Shown: one piece after another, positions 5,940-11,948 of the stretch
Position numbering within the stretch: the stretch's first letter is position 1
How the letters are laid out: every line of letters begins with the position of its first letter
Source of the DNA: Halobacteria archaeon
GTDB lineage: Bacteria; Pseudomonadota; Gammaproteobacteria; UBA9214
Assembly: GCA_013041945.1 (NCBI GenBank)
Contig: JABDRC010000364.1
Span: forward strand, 1 to 11,948
Reading direction: 5' to 3'
DNA: 11,948 bases
Notes under the pieces: model-generated
What the model saw: only the letters and a program-made list of their open reading frames with translations
What the model was told of the DNA's origin: nothing
Database searches by the model: none
Position numbers and translations under genes: made by a program

Positions 5940-6668
5940 TTATTTTTTACCCGCCTCACCCAGGAACCGCTTTATCTCATCCTCTCCGAGTGGCAACAGG
6001 CCTTTTATTCTCAGACTCTCGTTCCATTCATGTGCGAAATCGCGCTGCAGCCTGATATTTATAAATGCCGTTGCCAGCATTGCGCCCAGGGCGCCCAGAC
6101 TCGCCAGCACCATATCCTTGTGGGCGTCCCAGGCATCGCCCTGCGCCCCGAGGTAGGCGATTCCCAGATCTCCGCCAAACAGTTCGGCCGCACCCCACTC
6201 AAACAGCTCGAACATCATTGAGGTCGACATTGTCAGATCGAGCGGCAGAAAGTACCCCCAGAAGCCTTTCACATCGGCAATCCGGATGAATACCTCCCTG
6301 ATCGGATAGGCAAGCAGCAATCCATAGCAGAAGTGCACCAGGCGATCGAAGTGGTTCCGTTCGAAGCCCAGGCTCTGGTTCAGGCTGTATCCGAATCGTT
6401 CGCTCCACCATTCATCGTAAGGCACCTCGGCATACGTGTAATGTGCCCCCACCTCGTGCAGCAGGAGAAACAGGAATATCAACGTATAGGAAACGCGTGA
6501 TAGCGGAAAATTTTTGTAGCTGGACGCGATCAGTATTACAAAGGCGGCAACGAGTATATTTTCCAGCGCCCAGTCCGCCCTGTCGTTCGGCGATACGGCG
6601 AGAATGGCCCATTCAATGGCAAAAATGACAGTGAGCACCAGCAGGTAACGATTGTGCGACTGATTCAT
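5940..6668 (-). CDS. DUF2238 (YjdF-like) inner-membrane protein
   Basis: A 242-residue polytopic membrane protein matching the DUF2238/YjdF family, whose function is not established. Hydrophobic segments lie at about 8-25, 35-50, 58-75, 110-127, 136-153 and 187-205. The family's conserved polar residues are all present: HEVGAHYTYAEVP (71-83), NHFDRLVHF (105-113), ELFEWGAAELFGG (154-166) and QGDAWDAHKDM (176-186). Several of these His, Asp and Glu residues sit in or next to membrane helices, which would suit a metal or proton site, but that is inference. The C-terminal 35 residues are soluble and charged. The ATG at 6668 starts directly before the first helix and has no strong ribosome site close to it. 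It is divergent from the small membrane protein at 6862. Confidence 0.85.
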   Translation of the reverse strand: MNQSHNRYLLVLTVIFAIEWAILAVSPNDRADWALENILVAAFVILIASSYKNFPLSRVSYTLIFLFLLLHEVGAHYTYAEVPYDEWWSERFGYSLNQSLGFERNHFDRLVHFCYGLLLAYPIREVFIRIADVKGFWGYFLPLDLTMSTSMMFELFEWGAAELFGGDLGIAYLGAQGDAWDAHKDMVLASLGALGAMLATAFINIRLQRDFAHEWNESLRIKGLLPLGEDEIKRFLGEAGKK

Positions 6669-6789
6669 GAAGAGAGTTTACTCGTCTTCTCAAGAAGATT
6701 ATGAACAGGAGCAGCAGCTCTTCGCTTTCCCGTATTGAGAAGTATTTTCATAATCACTCGCGACTGGCATTGCCCGTTCCGCGCATCGG

Positions 6790-6818
6790 TTGACTAGCAT
6801 AATTGATTTCTGTAACTT
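6790..6818 (+). promoter_or_regulatory. sigma70-type promoter of the small membrane protein gene
   Basis: TTGACT (6790-6795) and TAACTT (6813-6818) are separated by exactly 17 bases. The predicted start near 6825 leaves a leader of about 37 bases holding the AAGGAG site before the ATG at 6862. This argues against translation starting at the TTG at 6790, which lies within the -35 element. Confidence 0.6.
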
Positions 6819-6861
6819 GCCGGCATCCAGAATTTTTGTTGACTCTTCAAGGAGCAGAAAT

Positions 6862-7170
6862 ATGGAAAATACCAGCAAGCTGAACAAGCTGTTAACGACC
6901 AGCAGGACCCCTGGCGAGATACAGGACTGGATATTCTCGTTGACACCGATCGGGGTTGCGTTTGTCTTCTACCTGATTTTCATCATGTCCACAGATATCG
7001 AACCCAAGGGACTCTTCATTGCCTATGGTGCGGCAGCGGGCTTTATCGGTCTGGAAAGCTACTGGATAATCCGGGGCTGGAGAAAACATCATCTACTCAC
7101 GATTCTGCTGGGATTCATCGGCATTGCCATTACAGTAGCCCTCCTTGGCTTGTACTTGTCATTCACATAA
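6862..7170 (+). CDS. small three-helix membrane protein of unknown function
   Basis: A 102-residue hypothetical protein I do not recognise. It has a charged, soluble N-terminus (1-22, TSRTPGEIQDW) and three predicted membrane helices at about 27-43, 51-71 and 78-100. A basic RGWRKHH (71-77) separates helices two and three and marks the cytoplasmic side. The ATG at 6862 is chosen because a strong AAGGAG (6849-6854) lies 7 bases upstream and a promoter lies just before it. A longer frame exists from a TTG at 6790, but it overlaps the promoter. It is divergent from the DUF2238 membrane protein; a shared role is possible but unsupported. Confidence 0.75.
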   Translation: MENTSKLNKLLTTSRTPGEIQDWIFSLTPIGVAFVFYLIFIMSTDIEPKGLFIAYGAAAGFIGLESYWIIRGWRKHHLLTILLGFIGIAITVALLGLYLSFT

Positions 7171-7184
7171 GACGACATGCCTAC

Positions 7185-7219
7185 TTGTCCCCGGTCCGGG
7201 CTGGCCTGACCGGGGACAA
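7185..7219. terminator. 12-bp perfect hairpin after the small membrane protein gene
   Basis: TTGTCCCCGGTC (7185-7196) pairs perfectly with GACCGGGGACAA (7208-7219) across an 11-base loop, starting 14 bases after the TAA at 7170. No T run follows on either strand; rightward the sequence continues ATAAAAC. It lies between two converging genes and probably ends or protects the rightward transcript, but it is not a standard intrinsic terminator. Confidence 0.55.
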
Positions 7220-7289
7220 ATAAAACACCCATCCGTGCCAGCACCCTCTGCTGTACGGAACTGACTGCCCCCGTTAACCCCATATGACA

Positions 7290-7309
7290 AGGCGGCCTGA
7301 TGGCCGCCT
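7290..7309 (-). terminator. hairpin downstream of rpoS
   Basis: AGGCGGCC (7290-7297) pairs with GGCCGCCT (7302-7309) around a TGAT loop, about 90 bases past the rpoS stop. On the minus strand it is followed only by TTGTCAT, so it is a weak terminator candidate for the surE-rpoS transcript. Confidence 0.45.
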
Positions 7310-7400
7310 GTGGCGAGTGTCGAATTTTCTGCAGCCCCTTGCCCCGGTAAGAGAGGATTATCCGCCTGCAAATAAACGGTACAGGACGTTGTCGTCGCAC

Positions 7401-8321
7401 CTATTTCAAGAGCGCATCCATAGAGATCCCCTCGTGCTCGAGGATCTTGCGCAGTTTCTTCAGGGCATCCATCTGGATCTGGCGTACGCGTTCGCGGGTC
7501 ACGCCTATTTCCCGGCCGACCTCTTCCAGTGTGGACACCGAGTAGCCGTGCAGGCCAAAGCGGCGCTCAACCACCTCGCGCTGCTTGTCGGAGAGCTGCG
7601 CCAGGCATTCCTCGATGCTTTCATGTATTTCGTCTTCCGCGAGCGTCTCGGTCGGGTCCGGGGTACGTTCGTCGGGAATGGTATCAAGCAGGGTCTTCCC
7701 TGAATCGTTCAGGATAGTGGTATCCGTCGATGCCGTGCGCTCGTTCAGGCCCAGCATCTTTTCGACATCCCTGATCGGCTTGTGCAGCAATTCGGCGATT
7801 TCCTCGGCACTGGGCTCATGGTCCAGCTTCTGCGCCAGGGTACGCGCGGCACGCAGGTAGGTGTTGATTTCCTTCACCACGTGGATCGGCAAACGAATGG
7901 TGCGTGTCTGGTTCATGATCGCACGCTCGATGGTCTGGCGAATCCACCAGGTCGCATAGGTCGAGAAACGAAAGCCGCGTTCGGGGTCGAATTTTTCCAC
8001 CGCCCGGATCAGCCCGAGGTTGCCCTCCTCCACCAGGTCGAGCAAAGCCAGCCCGCGATTTAGATAGCGACGCGCAATTTTCACCACCAGGCGGAGGTTG
8101 CTCTCGATCATGCGCTTGCGGGCCGCCTCGTCACCGCGCTGCGCAAGGCGCGAGAACTTCACCTCTTCTTCCGCCGTGAGCAGCGGAGAGGCGCCTATCT
8201 CGTTCAGGTAGAGTCGCGTGGGATCGTGACTTTCGGCTGTGGATCTGCCTGCAGCCGGCTTGCGGCCTGTCGGTTGACGGTCGGTACGCGGTTTATTGTT
8301 GTCATCGGCGCCCTGTGCCAT
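7401..8321 (-). CDS. rpoS: RNA polymerase sigma factor RpoS
   Basis: The general stress and stationary-phase sigma factor, 306 residues. Region 1.2 covers about 33-66 (DPTRLYLNEIG, SPLLTAEEEV). Region 2 (70-140) has LALLDLVEEGNLGLIRAVEK and FRFSTYATWWIRQTIERAI, for core binding and -10 recognition. Region 3 (about 148-223) includes KLDHEPSAEEIAELL, the segment where the E. coli adaptor RssB acts. Region 4 (236-290) carries the -35 helix-turn-helix TLEEVGREIGVTRERVRQIQ. These segments favour RpoS over RpoD and RpoH, as does the nlpD neighbour. The N-terminus before region 1.2 is only about 32 residues and basic, whereas E. coli's (protein of 330 residues) is longer and acidic. The ATG at 8321 has GGAGGG 4 bases upstream. 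It is the last gene of the block, 66 bp after nlpD. In relatives a promoter inside nlpD drives rpoS; I could not identify it here. Confidence 0.98.
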   Translation of the reverse strand: MAQGADDNNKPRTDRQPTGRKPAAGRSTAESHDPTRLYLNEIGASPLLTAEEEVKFSRLAQRGDEAARKRMIESNLRLVVKIARRYLNRGLALLDLVEEGNLGLIRAVEKFDPERGFRFSTYATWWIRQTIERAIMNQTRTIRLPIHVVKEINTYLRAARTLAQKLDHEPSAEEIAELLHKPIRDVEKMLGLNERTASTDTTILNDSGKTLLDTIPDERTPDPTETLAEDEIHESIEECLAQLSDKQREVVERRFGLHGYSVSTLEEVGREIGVTRERVRQIQMDALKKLRKILEHEGISMDALLK

Positions 8322-8387
8322 GGCACCCTCCGCTCGTTGTACGCCGGTGACAGTGTGTCGTCCGGCGATCGGCGTTATTCAACCCGA

Positions 8388-9284
8388 TCAGTTCCTGGGC
8401 AGGTAGTGTGTGGGATTTACCGGCTTGCCGTCTTTGCGGATTTCAAAATACAGGGCAGTACGGTCGGTGCCACTATTTCCCATCCTGGCGATGTTGTCGC
8501 CTTTGTCGACAACATCCCCCTCCGCCACCAGCAGCTTGCTGTTGTGCCCGTAGGCACTGAGCAGGTTTTCGTTATGTTTTACGATAATAAGCCTGCCATA
8601 GCCCACAAGTCCACTCCCGGCGTAGACGACCTTGCCGCCGGCGGCGGCCTTGACGGGCTGGGCATGGTGCCCGCCGATATCGATGCCCTTCTTGCCCGTC
8701 CCGCCGGACTGGAATCCCCGCAGGACACGGCCCCGCGTGGGCCAGGCCCAGCTGCCGTCATATACGCCACTGGCCGGGGCCGGCGGCTTTGCCGCCGCAG
8801 GGGCCTGTTTGGCCGGCAGTGTGGCCTTTGCCGGCGCCGGTTTGGCGGGTGGACCGGGGACCGGCTGCGGGGCCGGTTTCACGACCAGTTTGGGCCGGTC
8901 CGGCTGCACTGCCTGCCTGTCCGGCAGCGGCTGGATGCGGACGGGCGCCACGGCGCGCGCGGGCGGACTGACCCTTAATTGCTGTCCGGCATAAATGGTA
9001 TAAGGCGGGTGGATGCGGTTCTGGCGTGCGAGTTCGCCTACCGTCAGGCCGTGCTGCCAGGCAATCGAATACAGCGTCTCGCCGTGGCGCACGATATGCG
9101 AGCTGTTCGTGCGCGCGGCCGGCTGGCTGATGGTTCTTGCCGGCCGGGTGACGACGGCACCGTCCGGTCGGGAAACGGTCGGTGCCGGTTCGGGCGCCGT
9201 GCCGCGCGACGACACCGGGGCCCGGGCCGTGGACGAGCACCCGTACAGCAGTGCCAGCAACAGGATGACGAGCGCCGGTCGCAT
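8388..9284 (-). CDS. nlpD: NlpD-type lipoprotein, amidase activator (LysM + LytM)
   Basis: An outer-membrane lipoprotein that activates a septal peptidoglycan amidase (AmiC in E. coli) during cell separation. The 298 residues begin with a lipoprotein signal, lipobox LYGC with C16. A LysM peptidoglycan-binding domain follows (63-106, HIVRHGETLYSIAWQ to AGQQLRVS). A Pro/Ala/Lys-rich linker (about 107-172) spans the periplasm, and a LytM/M23 domain lies at 178-298. Metal ligands of active M23 peptidases are missing: KKGIDIGG lacks the first His, and LYFEI (278-282) has Tyr in place of the last His. It should therefore be a non-catalytic activator, like E. coli NlpD. The ATG at 9284 is preferred over an upstream in-frame start near 9344 because the signal peptide starts there. 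Its AGGT site overlaps the preceding gene's stop, 2 bp away. Confidence 0.95.
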   Translation of the reverse strand: MRPALVILLLALLYGCSSTARAPVSSRGTAPEPAPTVSRPDGAVVTRPARTISQPAARTNSSHIVRHGETLYSIAWQHGLTVGELARQNRIHPPYTIYAGQQLRVSPPARAVAPVRIQPLPDRQAVQPDRPKLVVKPAPQPVPGPPAKPAPAKATLPAKQAPAAAKPPAPASGVYDGSWAWPTRGRVLRGFQSGGTGKKGIDIGGHHAQPVKAAAGGKVVYAGSGLVGYGRLIIVKHNENLLSAYGHNSKLLVAEGDVVDKGDNIARMGNSGTDRTALYFEIRKDGKPVNPTHYLPRN

Positions 9285-9286
9285 GT

Positions 9287-9862
9287 CTACCTGAGGAAAA
9301 AATAGGCCGCGAATGCCAGCACCACGACCGCCCAGCCCAGCCATTCGACCCAGACACGCAGGTTCTCCTCCATGCGCGGCCCGCCCCAGGCCATCAGCGC
9401 CGCGACCAGGAAGAACCGGCCACCACGCCCCAGCAGGGAACCGGCGACGAACAGCGGCAGGTGCATGCCCAGTGTGCCGGCCGTGATGGTGAAGATCTTG
9501 TAGGGTATCGGTGAAAAACCGGCAATCAGGATGGCCCAGAAACCATAGGTCTCGAACCAGTCACGGCCGTGCAGGTATTTCTCCCAGTAGTGCGTTTCCT
9601 GCAGCCACGGCTGAATGATCTCGAAGGCATAGGCCCCGATCAGATACCCGAACAGCCCGCCGATCACGGAGGCAATAGTCGTCACCGCGGCATACGACAT
9701 GGCGCGTTTCGGTTTGGCCATGCTCATGGGGGCCAGCATGACATCGGGCGGTATCGGAAAGAACGAAGATTCCGCAAAACTCAGGACAGACAGGTACCTG
9801 ACGGCATATCGGTGCCGCGACCATTCCATGCACTTGTCGTATAAACCGGTAAATATTTTCAT
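9287..9862 (-). CDS. DedA/SNARE-associated family membrane protein (YqaA-like)
   Basis: A 191-residue inner-membrane protein of the DedA/VTT superfamily, YqaA branch; DedA members act in envelope homeostasis and are linked to lipid-carrier flipping, but the role of this branch is unproven. Signature segments are FAESSFFPIPPDVML (29-43), GGLFGYLIGAYAF (68-80), GFSPIPYKIFTITAGTLGM (115-133) and LLGRGGRFF (143-151), with re-entrant-loop prolines P36, P38, P118 and P120 and arginines R146 and R149. A final hydrophobic helix ends at the C-terminus (173-190). The ATG at 9862 overlaps the pcm stop as ATGA, showing translational coupling, and nlpD starts 2 bp after its stop. Its place between pcm and nlpD suggests coexpression with the stationary-phase genes. 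Confidence 0.88.
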   Translation of the reverse strand: MKIFTGLYDKCMEWSRHRYAVRYLSVLSFAESSFFPIPPDVMLAPMSMAKPKRAMSYAAVTTIASVIGGLFGYLIGAYAFEIIQPWLQETHYWEKYLHGRDWFETYGFWAILIAGFSPIPYKIFTITAGTLGMHLPLFVAGSLLGRGGRFFLVAALMAWGGPRMEENLRVWVEWLGWAVVVLAFAAYFFLR

Positions 9863-10521
9863 TTGGTCTGTCCTGTCAGCAGGGGTACGAATATGACAGG
9901 ATCGAGGTCCTCGCGTTCAAACGCATCGCCCTGGCGCGTTACAACCGTCAGTGTCTGGCAGGTGCGGCCACCGACCGGAATGATCAGGCGCCCGCCGTCC
10001 GGTGACAGCTGTTCCAGCAGCGCATCCGGGATGGTCTCGGCGGCAGCCGTGGTTATGATTGTGTCATAGGGCGCGAACTCGGGCAGACCCTCGGTTCCGT
10101 CGGAGTAGCTGGCCCGCACATTGCGGATACCGAGCTTGCGAAAACGCTGGCGTGCCTGGATGGCCAGCGGTTCGATACGCTCGACGGTGTAGATCTTCTC
10201 GACCAGCGGCGCCAGCACGGCGGCCTGGTAGCCGGAGCCCGTACCGATTTCCAGCACCTTGTGCGGATCGTTGCGCGTCACCAGATCGGTCATCAACGCC
10301 ACGACATATGGCTGCGAGATGGTCTGGTTGTAGCCGATCGGCAGGGCTGTATCCTCGTAGGCACGACTGGCCAGCGCCTCGTCGACGAACAGGTGCCGCG
10401 GGGTATTGCCGATTACATCGAGTACCTTTTCGTTGCGGATGCCCTTCTCGCGCAGACGCATGACCAGCCGGTCACGCGTGCGTTGTGAAGTCATGCCGAT
10501 ACCGCGGTCTGTCGCTATCAA
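9859..10521 (-). CDS. pcm: protein-L-isoaspartate O-methyltransferase
   Basis: A cytoplasmic enzyme that methylates isoaspartyl residues in aged proteins with S-adenosylmethionine, starting their repair. Visible are PRHLFVDEAL (41-50), YEDTALPIGYNQTISQPYVVA (55-75), SAM motif I VLEIGTGSGYQ (89-99), VERI (113-116), TIITTAA (154-160), IPVGG (181-185) and FVPL (211-214). The start is a choice. The TTG at 10521 gives 220 residues, has AGGA 3-5 bases upstream and overlaps the surE stop as TTGA; it also includes GIGMTSQRTR, a stretch I recall as shared with Xanthomonas-type enzymes that start further upstream. The ATG at 10494 gives 211 residues, the Pseudomonas-like length, but has no clear ribosome site. 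I favour the TTG. The gene overlaps both neighbours by 4 bases. Confidence 0.95.
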   Translation of the reverse strand: MIATDRGIGMTSQRTRDRLVMRLREKGIRNEKVLDVIGNTPRHLFVDEALASRAYEDTALPIGYNQTISQPYVVALMTDLVTRNDPHKVLEIGTGSGYQAAVLAPLVEKIYTVERIEPLAIQARQRFRKLGIRNVRASYSDGTEGLPEFAPYDTIITTAAAETIPDALLEQLSPDGGRLIIPVGGRTCQTLTVVTRQGDAFEREDLDPVIFVPLLTGQTK

Positions 10522-11276
10522 GAGTCCTGTTCCTGCCTGCCCAGCCAGCTGGCCAGCTTGTCAATCGCATCATAACGTGTCAGGTCAACATCCAGCGGCG
10601 TCACTGACACATGGCCGGAGCGCACCGCGTGAAAGTCGGTGCCGGGTCCGGCATCCTGCTCGGAACCGCAGGGACCGACCCAGTACACCGGACGGCCGCG
10701 CGGGTCTTCCATGCGGACGACCGGTTCGGACTTGTGACGGTGACCCAGACGTGTCGCCTGCACACCCCGGATCCGGTCCAGGGGCAGGTCCGGTACGTTC
10801 ACGTTGAGAATGGTGTCCGCCGGCAGTGCACCCGCTATGACCCGCTGTACCAGGTCGACGGTGACACTGGCGGCCGTTGCATAGTGGGTGGGCTGTTCCG
10901 TCACCAGCGACACGGCGATGGCCGGAAAGCCGAGGAAGCGTCCTTCCATGGCGGCCGCCACCGTCCCCGAGTACAACACGTCGTCGCCGAGATTCGCACC
11001 GGAATTGATGCCTGCCACCACCATGTCCGGCTCCCTGTCCAGCAAACCGGTAATGGCAAGGTGCACGCAGTCGGTCGGCGTGCCGTCCACGCAGGTATAG
11101 CCGTTGTCGACAACACGCGCGCGGATCGGGTTGTCCAGGGTCAGCGAGTTGCTGGCACCGCTGCGGTCCCGGTCCGGCGCCACCACATGGATGTCGGCGA
11201 TGGTTGCCAGCGCGCGCGCGAGCGCCTCGATACCCTCGGACTGGTAGCCGTCGTCATTGCTGATCAGGATGTTCAT
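10518..11276 (-). CDS. surE: 5'/3'-nucleotidase SurE
   Basis: A cytoplasmic, metal-dependent nucleoside monophosphate phosphatase, 252 residues, the first gene of the stationary-phase block. The metal site is complete: D8 and D9 in ISNDDGY, S39 in DRSGASNS, and N91 in GINSGANLGDDVLYSGTV. GRFLGFPAIAVS (112-123) and the C-terminal SVTPLDVDLTRYD are also family features. The ATG at 11276 is chosen because family members start with this M-x-I-L-x-S-N-D-D pattern; a frame running up to 11378 has no support. No strong Shine-Dalgarno sequence precedes the ATG. pcm starts on its stop codon, with a 4-base overlap. It is divergent from the Smr-domain gene. Confidence 0.96.
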   Translation of the reverse strand: MNILISNDDGYQSEGIEALARALATIADIHVVAPDRDRSGASNSLTLDNPIRARVVDNGYTCVDGTPTDCVHLAITGLLDREPDMVVAGINSGANLGDDVLYSGTVAAAMEGRFLGFPAIAVSLVTEQPTHYATAASVTVDLVQRVIAGALPADTILNVNVPDLPLDRIRGVQATRLGHRHKSEPVVRMEDPRGRPVYWVGPCGSEQDAGPGTDFHAVRSGHVSVTPLDVDLTRYDAIDKLASWLGRQEQDS

Positions 11277-11322
11277 GCAGATGTTGCCGTCATTCGAACC
11301 AAAGCGCTCTCCGGGGCGGTCT

Positions 11323-11328
11323 AGTATA
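11323..11328 (-). promoter_or_regulatory. candidate -10 element for the surE operon
   Basis: TATACT on the minus strand lies about 45 bases before the surE ATG, in the only AT-rich patch of the 154-bp divergent region. No matching -35 is found 16-18 bases upstream (TGTCGC), so it might need an activator or another sigma factor. Nearby palindromes GACCGGTC and TTGCGCGCAA could be regulator sites. Confidence 0.3.
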
Positions 11329-11430
11329 AAGACTAACCGGGCCGCGCGACACCGCTGTGACCGGTCGGTTGCGCGCAAACCGCTATACGGTTACGGTTGC
11401 CGTGCACCGCCCACCAGCACCCGGAATTCC

Positions 11431-11948
11431 ATGGCTTCAGGCAAAAAACCGACCGATGAGGAGATCGACCTGTTTCGCCGCAGCGTCGGCCCGGTGCGCA
11501 AGCTGGGTCACGACCGGGCCGCCCCTGAGGGCCGGCGGCTGTCACCACGCCCCCGCCGGCCACAGGCACCCGGGAATGATGCGCAGCATGACACCTTCTC
11601 CGACATGTACGACGCCGGCAGGGTCAAATCCGAAGATGTCCTGTTTTTCGCGCGACCCGGCCTGCAACAGCGGCTGCTGCAGCGTTTCCGTCGCGGACAG
11701 CTTGCCATGGGTGGCGAGCTCGACATGCACGGCATGACAGCCGGCGAGGCGCGCAGCGCAGTCCTGGGCTTTATCGACGCCAGTCGCGACCGTGGCAGCC
11801 GTTGCGTGCGCATCATCCACGGCAAGGGCTACGGGTCGGCACACGATACGCCGGTCCTGAAGAACCGGCTGAACAGCTGGCTGCGGCAGCACCACGACGT
11901 ACTGGCATTCAGCTCCGCCACCCCGCGCGATGGCGGCGCGGGGGCGCT
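11431..11948 (+). CDS. Smr-domain protein (SmrA-like), 3' end cut by window edge
   Basis: A protein with a C-terminal Smr (small MutS-related) domain, a fold linked to nuclease activity; E. coli SmrA and SmrB are relatives, and SmrB cleaves mRNA at collided ribosomes. Translation from the ATG at 11431 gives 172 residues and runs off the window end without a stop. The N-terminus (3-60) is charged and flexible and starts with TDEEIDLFRRSVGPVRKL. A linker VLFFARPGLQQRLLQRFRRGQ (71-91) precedes the Smr domain, which carries ELDMHGMT (96-103, the LDLHG motif) and IIHGKGYGS (129-137). The frame ends in GGAGA, where family members continue with about 10 more residues. The HGKG form resembles SmrA more than SmrB, which has HGHG. 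GGAA lies about 6 bases upstream of the ATG. It is divergent from surE. Confidence 0.9.
   Translation, partial: MASGKKPTDEEIDLFRRSVGPVRKLGHDRAAPEGRRLSPRPRRPQAPGNDAQHDTFSDMYDAGRVKSEDVLFFARPGLQQRLLQRFRRGQLAMGGELDMHGMTAGEARSAVLGFIDASRDRGSRCVRIIHGKGYGSAHDTPVLKNRLNSWLRQHHDVLAFSSATPRDGGAGA

Noticed and set aside
6790..6861. A longer start for the small membrane protein from a TTG
   Set aside because: The TTG lies in a good -35 element, and the ATG at 6862 has a strong AAGGAG at ideal spacing.
8226..8978. A 250-codon plus-strand frame across the rpoS start and nlpD
   Set aside because: It is antisense to two well-supported genes and turns into Gly/Arg/Ala-rich low complexity opposite the nlpD linker.
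8780..8980. Repetitive GGCCGG-rich DNA within nlpD as a possible repeat element
   Set aside because: It encodes the Pro/Ala/Lys-rich linker in frame, and its repetition follows from codon use for that low-complexity protein segment.
9285..9344. A 20-residue N-terminal extension of NlpD
   Set aside because: It would bury the lipoprotein signal peptide inside the protein and overlap the DedA-type gene; the ATG at 9284 gives a normal lipobox at C16.
10611..11324. A 237-codon open frame antisense to surE
   Set aside because: It is a shadow of surE, which has all its metal-binding motifs; the antisense product resembles nothing.
1..11948. CRISPR arrays, insertion sequences, tRNA or rRNA genes, attachment sites
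   Set aside because: No regularly spaced direct repeats, transposase or integrase motifs, cloverleaf sequences or ribosomal RNA segments were found on reading both strands by eye.

Overview
The window looks like chromosomal DNA of a GC-rich gammaproteobacterium. The strongest evidence is the block surE - pcm - DedA/YqaA-type gene - nlpD - rpoS, read leftwards from 11276 to 7401. This is the classical stationary-phase locus of that class, and rpoS is recognisable almost residue by residue. The alaC - hom pair at the left end and a Mth938-domain protein are also typical of free-living, non-enteric gammaproteobacteria of the Chromatiales/Xanthomonadales kind; that finer placement is inference. 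I see no tRNA, rRNA, CRISPR array, insertion sequence, integrase or phage gene.

Layout. 1-1815 (minus): alaC (alanine aminotransferase, GTG start) followed after 5 bp by hom (homoserine dehydrogenase, TTG start, cut by the window edge). 1816-2157: a gene-free stretch with a possible rightward promoter and a terminator-like hairpin. 2158-3795 (plus): an accessory-looking pair of exported proteins, a dockerin-SGNH/GDSL hydrolase fusion and a periplasmic FKBP-type prolyl isomerase. 3877-4242 (plus): a small Mth938/DUF498 protein, possibly leaderless. 4285-4318: a strong terminator between converging genes. 4341-5516 (minus): a membrane protein made of tandem mechanosensitive-channel TM-helix repeats, with a good sigma70-type promoter upstream. 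5517-5939: a gene-free stretch containing a palindrome and two hairpins. 5940-6668 (minus) and 6862-7170 (plus): a DUF2238/YjdF-like membrane protein and a divergent small three-helix membrane protein. 7401-11276 (minus): the rpoS locus. 11431-11948 (plus): a divergent Smr-domain protein cut by the right edge.

How the genes work together. hom commits aspartate semialdehyde to Thr/Met synthesis, and AlaC makes alanine. surE (nucleotidase), pcm (protein isoaspartate repair), the DedA-type membrane protein, nlpD (amidase activator at the septum) and rpoS (general stress sigma factor) are tightly packed, with a 4-base overlap (surE/pcm), another 4-base overlap (pcm/DedA) and a 2-base gap (DedA/nlpD), as expected for one transcript serving stationary phase and envelope maintenance.

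Most of the window is ordinary core genome. The most unusual item is the secreted dockerin-SGNH hydrolase with its neighbouring exported FKBP isomerase. I found no convincing evidence of a wholly new multi-gene system.
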